Below, piece by piece: positions 28,385-35,651 of a DNA stretch of 49,314 nt. The stretch covers positions 1 through 49,314 of the forward strand of contig JAFYWK010000074.1 of NCBI GenBank assembly GCA_017558065.1, in the 5' to 3' direction. A model generated the notes under the pieces. That model was not told where the DNA came from, did no database searches, and saw nothing but the letters and a program-made list of their open reading frames with translations. The DNA is from Paludibacteraceae bacterium (GTDB taxonomy: Bacteria > Bacteroidota > Bacteroidia > Bacteroidales > Paludibacteraceae). A program made the position numbers and the translations under genes. Every line of letters starts with the position of its first letter. The first letter of the stretch is position 1.

Positions 28385-28520
28385 CTTGCGCGGCAATCGT
28401 ACGCGGAGCAATCGTTCAACCGAAGGGAGATAAGAACCCTCTGCCGCGCTCAAGGAAAATAAATAATCAACAACATCAAATCAACAACATTGCGCTCGCC
28501 AACACCGCGAGCGCTCAAGG
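28385..28520. repeat. GC-rich hairpin repeat, copies 3 and 4
   Basis: Copy 3: CTTGCGCGGCA (28385-28395) pairs with TGCCGCGCTCAAGG (28442-28455) around a 46-nt loop. Copy 4: TTGCGCTCG (28490-28498) pairs with CGAGCGCTCAAGG (28508-28520). The inner stem sequences differ (GCGGC against GCTCG) but pairing and the 2-nt bulge are kept. Both are followed on the minus strand by GTTGTTGATGTTGT-like tails. They lie in the 28075-28731 gap, which otherwise shows short reading frames in both directions and no convincing gene. Confidence 0.78.
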
Positions 28521-28548
28521 AATTTCCCTATATATTATAGTTGTGCTG

Positions 28549-28670
28549 AATCTTCGGCGTTTTTGTGTTTTTGCGCCGAAGATTGGGGATTTTGAAAGAA
28601 AAATAGGTGCGAATGACATGCGGAAGTTGCTGTATTATAACAGCTTCTGCGTGAGTGTATTTTTTTTTGA
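28549..28670 (+). other. Two hairpins in a gene-free region, the second followed by a T-run
   Basis: AATCTTCGGCG (28549-28559) and CGCCGAAGATT (28574-28584) form a perfect 11-bp stem with a T-rich loop; the right arm recurs at 28697-28707. Next, 28618-28652 forms a stem with G-U pairs and a 3-nt bulge, and about eight bases later comes a run of ten T (28660-28669). This has the form of a + strand terminator, but no + strand gene is recognised upstream. Confidence 0.5.
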
Positions 28671-28731
28671 AAAAAGTTTGTGAGTGCCGAAGGTTGCGCC
28701 GAAGATTTTATTTGGGATTGCGTATCGGAAT

Positions 28732-29532
28732 TTATTGTTTTATGGGTTTGCTTTTAATAAATTTGTATTGCTGTTGAAATTTATCTAACAATACCATACA
28801 AGAGTGGAAATTTTCATTCTTGGTTTTTGCAGGGTCGGTTTCTGTATATGCAATATACATCACATCATGTGACAACATGGCATCTACCATATCTTGCCCA
28901 AAGTACACTTTTTCGCTGATAGATTCTTCTGATTGAATCTCCAAAGCATCTTCCCTTCCAAACGATGCACCATTTATATCGTCTATGCCTTTTGAAAAAG
29001 CAATAGCTACAAATACAACAGGATCGTCAGGCAGTGTAAGTGTCAAAAAATCATTTTCGGGCGATAAGACTACATCAAGAATGCTAACATGGTTCGCATC
29101 GTCATACTCTTCATACTTTATTACGGCTTGATTCAAGCATGAATAACCTAATGTTTCTAATGCTGTTGTATCGTAATACCAAGTCGTTATTACATTGGTT
29201 AATGGCATTAGTAGCGTGTCAATAGTAAATGTCACTTCTTCTGGAGTATTGATAGTTTCATCCATCATCAATTGCAACAAGGTGCATGCCAAACTCTTTG
29301 CGCCAATGCGAATGTTTATATCTGGATGATGTTCCACATGGCATTGCATCGTGTCAATCAGTTGTAGGATATCACCTTTCACTTCCATGATTGTGCGCGT
29401 ACTATCTAATGTGGCATGGAAGATGTGACTTAGCGTGGAGTCGGTTATGTTGTCTTGCTCAGAAGAGGTTACAGGTTTGGTGCAAGAGGTTGCAACAATG
29501 ACTATCAATAAAATAAGAATAAGCTTTCTCAT
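28732..29532 (-). CDS. Hypothetical lipoprotein
   Basis: A 266-residue protein with signal MRKLILILLIVIVATSCTKP; the cysteine after ATS fits a lipobox, so it is probably a lipoprotein. The mature part is acidic and mixed alpha/beta, with no motif I recognise; residues near the middle (DVVLSPENDFLTLTLPDDPVVFVAIAF) look like core strands. The base composition is AT-rich like the island genes upstream. It begins 17 nt after the coiled-coil island gene, so the two may be co-transcribed. The start two codons in (29532) was chosen because it begins the signal peptide directly. Confidence 0.65.
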   Translation of the reverse strand: MRKLILILLIVIVATSCTKPVTSSEQDNITDSTLSHIFHATLDSTRTIMEVKGDILQLIDTMQCHVEHHPDINIRIGAKSLACTLLQLMMDETINTPEEVTFTIDTLLMPLTNVITTWYYDTTALETLGYSCLNQAVIKYEEYDDANHVSILDVVLSPENDFLTLTLPDDPVVFVAIAFSKGIDDINGASFGREDALEIQSEESISEKVYFGQDMVDAMLSHDVMYIAYTETDPAKTKNENFHSCMVLLDKFQQQYKFIKSKPIKQ

Positions 29533-29549
29533 ATGCATGGTTATTTCCG

Positions 29550-30968
29550 TTAAATTAAATTGTTATATGAATAGTTGGCATCAATAATTCTTTTCTGACA
29601 TTTTTGAAGACTACTTAAAAATGATGAGCGTCCATGATATTCAGCAGAAATAGAATTGTATCGTTTAATTTGCTCTTGATAGAGCGATATAATTTCCTGA
29701 TATTTAGGAAACAATACCTTAAAATGTTCTAAACTTTCTTTATAGTCAAATTTATCTTTCTTCCTTCGTTCTTCTTTTGTCAAAAAGAATTCTGCTTTTT
29801 TATCCCAATAGGATTTTTGTTTTTCGATTTTATCTAATTGTGTTTTTTCTTTATTGTATATATCTTTAAGTTTGTTTACTTCATATTCTATACTTTCAAT
29901 TTTAGAATTAAGTGTTGGTAAAATAGTATTGTTGATATTCACAACTTCTTTGATGTATGATAATAATTCATCATTATATAGTGTCAATTCAAAGATGTTT
30001 TTAACAAACAATAATGCTCCAGATAGCTTTTCCGCAACAAAATTAAAACCTCTTTCTTCTTCTGTGATATTGCTACTATAATTGGAGAACGCATCAACAT
30101 TATATACTTTTAAATACTTTTCCTCTTTTGTTGGTCGGATGCTTTTTAAATAGAAGTCAGTATTTTGGTAGAAATCATTGAGACCACTGATCATACTCCT
30201 AAATTCATCTATTAGCCAATTTTGTATGAAATCATCTGGTGATGAGGTAATCATATTGCTAAATTGTATAACAAACATAATCAGTTTTTTCCAATTTTCT
30301 CTAGCAGGAATATATCTCCGTGTGCACTTTATAAATGATTCTGCACGGGCATAGTAATAGGTAATATAATCAGAAAGTGGTGTTAATAAGCAGTCCTTAT
30401 ATTTTATGGCTACATTCAGATATGATGCAGAACCATAACAAAAATTAGTTTTAACAAGCACATCAATATCTTCCGTTATATTCCATGCAAATGTATCCCA
30501 TCCTATTGATTCTGTAGAAAGCAATCTAATAGAAGAATCTATTTTTATATCTAGCGTAACGCGTCTATAAGCTGCTGCATATAAGCCTCTCAAAACATCT
30601 TTAGCAAAAGATTCTTTTTGTGTTTGATTTAATTGCTTTAAATATTTTTCTGATTTATATTTAGGAATGCTTCTGTAATATTCATCTTCTGTTAAAATAT
30701 TGATTTTTACATGTTTGTTAATATCAATATAACTATCTTGATATGCGAATAGGTGGGCGTATTCAGATGTGTATTCTCGAATAAACCCGTTTTGTATAAC
30801 AAGATTTTGCAAATCAAGTAATGTGTAGTTTTCGTTATTTACATAGTCACAAATTTTATTAACTAAAGATTGATTAATATTCATTGGTAACTCTTCGTAC
30901 TTGAGTTGTCCATTTGCTTCACGAATAATGCTAATGGATTGATGATTTATGATAGGTAAGGTAAGCAT
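29550..30968 (-). CDS. Island protein with C-terminal coiled coil, function unknown
   Basis: A 472-residue protein, no signal peptide. The N-terminal 110 residues look globular and tyrosine-rich. The middle (about 120-260) contains GLYAAAYRRVTLDIKIDSS and CYGSASYLNVAIKYKDCLLTPLSDYITYYYARAE, which reads as a conserved folded domain I cannot name. The last 150 residues are a K/E-rich coiled coil (VNKLKDIYNKEKTQLDKIEKQ). Codon use and composition are strongly AT-rich, as in the helicase operon upstream, from which it is separated by 140 nt without a clear promoter. It may belong to the same system or be separate island cargo. An internal ATG at 30884 is an alternative start. Confidence 0.6.
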   Translation of the reverse strand: MLTLPIINHQSISIIREANGQLKYEELPMNINQSLVNKICDYVNNENYTLLDLQNLVIQNGFIREYTSEYAHLFAYQDSYIDINKHVKINILTEDEYYRSIPKYKSEKYLKQLNQTQKESFAKDVLRGLYAAAYRRVTLDIKIDSSIRLLSTESIGWDTFAWNITEDIDVLVKTNFCYGSASYLNVAIKYKDCLLTPLSDYITYYYARAESFIKCTRRYIPARENWKKLIMFVIQFSNMITSSPDDFIQNWLIDEFRSMISGLNDFYQNTDFYLKSIRPTKEEKYLKVYNVDAFSNYSSNITEEERGFNFVAEKLSGALLFVKNIFELTLYNDELLSYIKEVVNINNTILPTLNSKIESIEYEVNKLKDIYNKEKTQLDKIEKQKSYWDKKAEFFLTKEERRKKDKFDYKESLEHFKVLFPKYQEIISLYQEQIKRYNSISAEYHGRSSFLSSLQKCQKRIIDANYSYNNLI

Positions 30969-31108
30969 AAGTTAATGTTGGTATAAAGTTTAGTTGAATA
31001 AATGAAGATAGATGATTGTGCAATCTTTATGGATAAACCATTATGGCGGATTATACTCCCACAATTATTTTATATCTTCGTTAATAGGAAACTTTATTAT
31101 CGTTTATA

Positions 31109-32155
31109 TTATCCTATTATGCTTTCTGAATCTAAATTAAATTTTGCTAGATTCTTTTGGACAACCTCTTTGCTTGTGTTTGCATAGCAATAAACACAAA
31201 GATGATTACATGTATTGTACATACCAACATCTTTGCTTACCATGCAACCACAAATTTTTCTCTGTCCCTTGTCTTTTAAGTTCTTTCGAGAAACAGGTAT
31301 TTCTGGTATCTCTCCAAACAAATCAGGTGTAGGTAACTGTCCTGTTCTCAAATAATAGACCAATTCCTTATCCTCGCTCCAAAGTTTTTCCATTAACTCT
31401 CCATCTATACAGCGATTATGTTCTATGCCGTATTTATCATAATCAAACTCTTCTGCACATGTTGCGAATTGTAGATTCCAACCTTGATTATTCCACTCTT
31501 GGCGGATTTTACAGAGTCCATCTATGATTTCACCGCGTTGCACTTCTGTAGGTTCTGCCATTTCAATCGTTTCACGAGTAAAACAGGAGGTTTCTTTTAC
31601 TAAATTATTTTGCACTTTACGATATGATTTAACATCCACGAAACTAAATACTAGTTTATCCGTAAAGTTCTTAAGCTGATTTCCTATATTCGCAATTCGT
31701 TTAAGATGTTCTTTAGGAGTCAAAGTCTTGGTAATAATGATAGGATCATATCTCCATATGACACGCTCTTTTCCTATCAATTTAGATAAGTCTTTGAAGG
31801 TTTCTATGCGTTCTGAAAGTGATGGTACATTTGGCTCAAAACCTTCTGCAATATAGTCATTTAATGTCACTTGAAAATAATAATGTATCCCTCGTTTATC
31901 TAATTCGTGGAGATATGGTATAATTGGTTTGGGATTTTTTGTCCAAAAAACAATTACTTTGCATTTTGCAAATGATATATACATAGGCTTTTGATTGAAT
32001 GGATTATACCAGACACAATAGCCTTTCTCCAACCGATTGAAGAACCATTTTGCATAGAATGCAGGAATATCTGTAGAGCGACTTGCAGATATTATAACAG
32101 GAGCGGTTGCTTCTACCCTATTATCTAGATATGTGTTAATAAATATTTTGTCCAT
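31109..32155 (-). CDS. DUF1848 family protein with C-terminal cysteine cluster
   Basis: A 348-residue protein matching DUF1848: VIISASRSTDIPAFYAKWFFNRLEKGYCVWYNPFNQ at the N-terminus, VIVFWTKNPKPIIPYL, IHYYFQVTLNDY, RVIWRYDPI, FSFVDVKSYRK, and the C-terminal ICGCMVSKDVGMYNTCNHLCVYCYAN. The seven cysteines near the end (CGC, C, CxxC, C) look like an iron-sulfur or zinc site, and a radical-SAM-like chemistry has been suggested for relatives; I treat this as unproven. The chosen ATG overlaps the stop of the upstream 609-residue gene (TGATG), so translation is probably coupled and the two functions linked. A longer reading (to 32215) is less likely. Confidence 0.85.
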   Translation of the reverse strand: MDKIFINTYLDNRVEATAPVIISASRSTDIPAFYAKWFFNRLEKGYCVWYNPFNQKPMYISFAKCKVIVFWTKNPKPIIPYLHELDKRGIHYYFQVTLNDYIAEGFEPNVPSLSERIETFKDLSKLIGKERVIWRYDPIIITKTLTPKEHLKRIANIGNQLKNFTDKLVFSFVDVKSYRKVQNNLVKETSCFTRETIEMAEPTEVQRGEIIDGLCKIRQEWNNQGWNLQFATCAEEFDYDKYGIEHNRCIDGELMEKLWSEDKELVYYLRTGQLPTPDLFGEIPEIPVSRKNLKDKGQRKICGCMVSKDVGMYNTCNHLCVYCYANTSKEVVQKNLAKFNLDSESIIG

Positions 32156-33984
32156 CACTTGTATATTGTTCTTAAATACTCTATGATAGTAGGAATGTTT
32201 ATTTGTTTCCAACAATCAACTACCCAGCTTTGTTTTTGATGTAATCGATTATTAGCATACATTTCAAATCTTTTAATGGTAGAATCATTATCTATTGGTT
32301 TATTAGCATAAAATATAGGTTGTCCCGATTCGTTTTTAAAATCATCGTGGTGATTATTTATAAACCATTCTAAATCTTTCTTAACTTGGTTTCTAACCTT
32401 GTTATCATGTGGCAATAGGTGTTTGATTACATTGTATGCATTAGAATCATTAATAAACAATTTGTTTTGGGGCATCACCGGTTGCACATCTATAGAACTC
32501 TTTGATTGTACTTGGAGCTGCTCTGAAAACAGGCTCAACTCAAGTTCTTTTGTGGCTTTAGTGGTGCGGGAAATCTCATTCCCAAAATGCTTCTTTAATA
32601 ATTTATATGCTGCATCCTTTGGTGACAAATAATCATCCAAGATATTCATGAAGGCTATAGGATTACCAACTTCTGACTCTAAATTAAGTGCGATTTCAAT
32701 AGAATTCCAATATTCTGGCTTCTGATTCTTACGACCTATAGACATATAGATCTTCCGTATTTCATCTTGGAAGTCAGAAAAAGAGTTATATACATTGTGA
32801 TTTTGAAGAAGTTGTTCTTTTAGCTTCTTATAGATATTCGTTTTAGGACTAATTAAATTATTTAATATCAGTAGAAATGCTTCTGAATCAAATTGACGAC
32901 TCTCAACATTAATTGCTCTATCTATACTCTCCTTTTTTTTATCCGAAAGTTCTGATTGTGAGAGTACTTCGTATACCTCATCTCTTAATTTTGGATTAGT
33001 AGGTGTAGTCAAATCTTTATCTTTAATCTCTATACTATCTACTGGAACATGTGATATATTTATACCAATACATTGGGTAAGATGTCTATAATGTGTCTTT
33101 ATAAATGCATGATTTAAATTATGTGTAAAACACTCCGTAAAGGTCTTAGGCATGTCTGCATATCCAAAAACCATACCTGCAATAGCTAATGACTTATGAA
33201 GCGAAGGTATTTCAGAATTAATGAGATAATCTTCTAATTTACCGAAGTCATCAGGGTCACCTTTCTGACAAAAAGCAGCGTATGCAAGAAAGTCTTCATC
33301 ATCATATGAATTGATGTTAAATTCGGTATGAGATAGAAGGTTATTATTTAAAGCGTTCAAATAGCCTCGTACAACGGAAAATTCTTCTTCTGTCACAATG
33401 CTTTTGTACTGTTTGCAGATAGCAATAGAGAACGAATAACGATTGTCTATAAAATCCAAGCTATTATATATTTCCTTCATTGTTTCTCTGTAAACAAATT
33501 CTAAAAAGCCAGATTCAGGAATGCCCGTTAATGTACTTTGTTGTATAATTGGCATTTCATCAATATTTGGATATTTTTGTCCTCGCAATGCGTTAATATG
33601 CTGTAGGATGTTATTTATATGTTGTTCTTTATATTCGTTATCACAGGTAACACTAAATCTATGCAATAAAAGAGGCTCTACCTGATAAGTCTCAGGAATG
33701 TGCTTTTGATGTTTCCAATCATTATACCATCCATGTGATATGATATAATTTAAGATGTCTCCTTCTATTCGATATTGTTGAGAGTCTTTAGCTATAGCTT
33801 CCTCTATCATCTGTTTTTCGTTACTTTGTTCGCGAAGAACCTTGTTCAAACTGTCATAGAGGGTTTCAATGTACAATGATTGATTAATAGGATTGTGCGT
33901 GTTCGTTAGAGCAGAATCTAGGACATCACTAAGTTGGTTCGTCAGATGATATAATTTCACGACAGAGTAAGACATATCTTTCAT
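32155..33984 (-). CDS. Large island protein, function unknown; possibly the 3' part of a frameshifted gene
   Basis: A 609-residue soluble, mostly helical protein with no motif I can name. Polar helices run through the first 200 residues; the last third includes a segment KNESGQPIFYANKPIDNDSTIKRF. The start at 33984 has a good ribosome-binding sequence (AGGAG, 2 nt before ATG), which is rare in this window. It overlaps the preceding gene's end by 56 nt in another frame. The N-terminal helices (SVVKLYHLTNQLSDVLDSAL) read as a natural continuation of the preceding protein, so the pair may be a single gene split by one frameshift, real or from sequencing. The stop is shared with the DUF1848 start (TGATG). 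Confidence 0.7.
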   Translation of the reverse strand: MKDMSYSVVKLYHLTNQLSDVLDSALTNTHNPINQSLYIETLYDSLNKVLREQSNEKQMIEEAIAKDSQQYRIEGDILNYIISHGWYNDWKHQKHIPETYQVEPLLLHRFSVTCDNEYKEQHINNILQHINALRGQKYPNIDEMPIIQQSTLTGIPESGFLEFVYRETMKEIYNSLDFIDNRYSFSIAICKQYKSIVTEEEFSVVRGYLNALNNNLLSHTEFNINSYDDEDFLAYAAFCQKGDPDDFGKLEDYLINSEIPSLHKSLAIAGMVFGYADMPKTFTECFTHNLNHAFIKTHYRHLTQCIGINISHVPVDSIEIKDKDLTTPTNPKLRDEVYEVLSQSELSDKKKESIDRAINVESRQFDSEAFLLILNNLISPKTNIYKKLKEQLLQNHNVYNSFSDFQDEIRKIYMSIGRKNQKPEYWNSIEIALNLESEVGNPIAFMNILDDYLSPKDAAYKLLKKHFGNEISRTTKATKELELSLFSEQLQVQSKSSIDVQPVMPQNKLFINDSNAYNVIKHLLPHDNKVRNQVKKDLEWFINNHHDDFKNESGQPIFYANKPIDNDSTIKRFEMYANNRLHQKQSWVVDCWKQINIPTIIEYLRTIYK

Positions 33985-34555
33985 AACTCCTAATTAGATA
34001 TGCCAAGTAAAATCCCTTAAGTTTATTTATTCTTCTATCAAAAGCAATATGATTAGAGAAGTCTTTTCCTGATTCTCTTAAAAGAGAATAATCGTATTTC
34101 TGAACTTGTATAGGATTCTTAATCGGGAAAAATGATTTAGCATACAATCGTGTCATTTTAGTAGTAAGACTGCGTCGTTGTGAAGAATACACAACACGAT
34201 AGTTCGCATCATTATAGAAGAAGAAACCGCAACTATATGGTGTAATATAGATAGTTTGATCACAATAGTATATACCATCTATACCTGATTCGTAAAATAG
34301 TTCTTCATCGTAGCATGAAGTGTCTATCCTGATATAGATTGGGAAGTTCTCTTCGTCTGTTGAAGGAATATGAAATTCAGGAATGTTTTGATATAGAGCA
34401 ATACGATCATTCAGTTTGTTTGCTTCTACACGAAGGAATCTTTTCATTCCAAAGTTTCTTCGTTCGTAGAATCCAGCAGGTGAGATTGACTCACTTGACA
34501 TTATGCTGTTAAAATTCTGCGAACAAGTTGGTATGTATAAGTGTTTAGGTGTCAT
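33929..34555 (-). CDS. Island protein 'LYIPT', function unknown; possibly the 5' part of a frameshifted gene
   Basis: A 208-residue protein starting MTPKHLYIPTCSQNFNSIMS, then SESISPAGFYERRNFGMKRF. I recall proteins with this opening (a short strand, IPT, and SESISPxxFY) as larger single-chain proteins near NERD and helicase genes, but know no function. The body is beta-rich with a hydrophobic strand YSCGFFFYNDANYRVVYSS and ends in a helical segment INKLKGFYLAYLIRSYER. The start overlaps the helicase stop as ATGA, so translation is coupled. At the 3' end the frame closes at 33929 inside the next gene. Confidence 0.68.
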   Translation of the reverse strand: MTPKHLYIPTCSQNFNSIMSSESISPAGFYERRNFGMKRFLRVEANKLNDRIALYQNIPEFHIPSTDEENFPIYIRIDTSCYDEELFYESGIDGIYYCDQTIYITPYSCGFFFYNDANYRVVYSSQRRSLTTKMTRLYAKSFFPIKNPIQVQKYDYSLLRESGKDFSNHIAFDRRINKLKGFYLAYLIRSYERYVLLCREIISSDEPT

Positions 34556-35649
34556 AACTCTTCTGCTTCTAAATTATGGAGTGATGTTTCATATAATGCT
34601 GTTGGTATCGCATCAAAATAGGAAGATAATTCTGATGAATACATAATGTATAAAGACTGATAGGTTCTTGTCATTGCTACATAAAGAGCATTCTTTTTTG
34701 TCTTCTCGCGTTCTAAATCAAAGGTTGCTGCACCATCACAACATTCTGGTAAAAATACGGTTTCAAATTGTAATCCTTTTGAGCTATGATATGTCATTAA
34801 TTTGGGGTTAGAAGAGTTAAAGTTCAACTCTATTTCCATATCGTCTCGTATCCTAGATTCTACATTATAACCTTTATTTTTAAGATAAGAATCGGCATCT
34901 TTAACTAAAGAATTCGTAGGAAAGAGAATACCTACATCTTCAAGGTTACGATTCTTAATAATTTCCATTATTCTATCTAATTGTTCATGGAAAGATGTAT
35001 ATTTTAGAACATATGGCTTTTCACGCCCTTCATTAGTGCAACGATCTTGCAGTTCATCGAATTCAGAATTGATATATTCTGCAACTGCAGCTATTTTCTT
35101 TGGCAAGCGATGATTAAAGACAAGTTGATCATCGGGGAATCCTGTTACCAACTTAAGTTCTTCCATATTCGCGTTTTTTTTATCTTTAAGGAACTTATAC
35201 AATTGTTGTGCCGAATCACCATATAGAAGCATCGCTTTTTTTGCATGTTCTTTCATCATTAAAATATCTTCACAAGAAAAATCTTGCGCTTCGTCCACTA
35301 TAATATAATCATAATCCCCTTTTTTCCATCCTGTACATTCCCATTTACCCGTTTCATCATCTCGTTCCCAGCCAAGACATTTATTAAAACTCTCTACGCA
35401 AGTAGAATTAAGTCCTACCTGTTTGATACCATCTTTCATATACTGACGCAGAGATTTTGTGTAAACGACAAACAATAAATCGCCTTTCCCTTCGTCTTGA
35501 ATTTGCTTTGCCTTCCATAAAGCAAGAATAGACTTACCACTACCAGCACAACCTTTAATGATGCAGGACTTGTCTGTTTTACGATTGATTACCTTCAATT
35601 GATAATCATCCAACTGATCTTCTTTTACAAAGAAATTTCTTTTTGCCAT
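34552..35649 (-). CDS. SF1 (UvrD/Rep-like) helicase, compact form
   Basis: A 365-residue ATP-dependent helicase or translocase. Motifs in order: Walker A GCAGSGKS (33-40), Ia FVVYTKSL, Walker B VDEAQDFS (118-125), motif III GDSAQQLY (144-151), motif IV NHRLPKKI, motif V TYHSSKGLQFETV (286-298), motif VI YVAMTRT (323-329). It is about half the size of UvrD because the 1B and 2B inserts are minimal; this compact form is seen in proteins paired with nucleases. It begins 2 nt after the NERD-methyltransferase stop and overlaps the next gene by 4 nt (ATGA). A role in unwinding or moving along foreign DNA or RNA with the NERD nuclease is inference. Confidence 0.9.
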   Translation of the reverse strand: MAKRNFFVKEDQLDDYQLKVINRKTDKSCIIKGCAGSGKSILALWKAKQIQDEGKGDLLFVVYTKSLRQYMKDGIKQVGLNSTCVESFNKCLGWERDDETGKWECTGWKKGDYDYIIVDEAQDFSCEDILMMKEHAKKAMLLYGDSAQQLYKFLKDKKNANMEELKLVTGFPDDQLVFNHRLPKKIAAVAEYINSEFDELQDRCTNEGREKPYVLKYTSFHEQLDRIMEIIKNRNLEDVGILFPTNSLVKDADSYLKNKGYNVESRIRDDMEIELNFNSSNPKLMTYHSSKGLQFETVFLPECCDGAATFDLEREKTKKNALYVAMTRTYQSLYIMYSSELSSYFDAIPTALYETSLHNLEAEEL

Positions 35650-35651
35650 AG

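Noticed and set aside
28148-28462. Plus-strand open frame (MLQKVAAMMNKVAADL...) and an opposing frame at 28165-28353
   Set aside because: The 3' half is made of the GC-rich hairpin repeat, both strands are open over the same bases, and there is no promoter or recognisable product.
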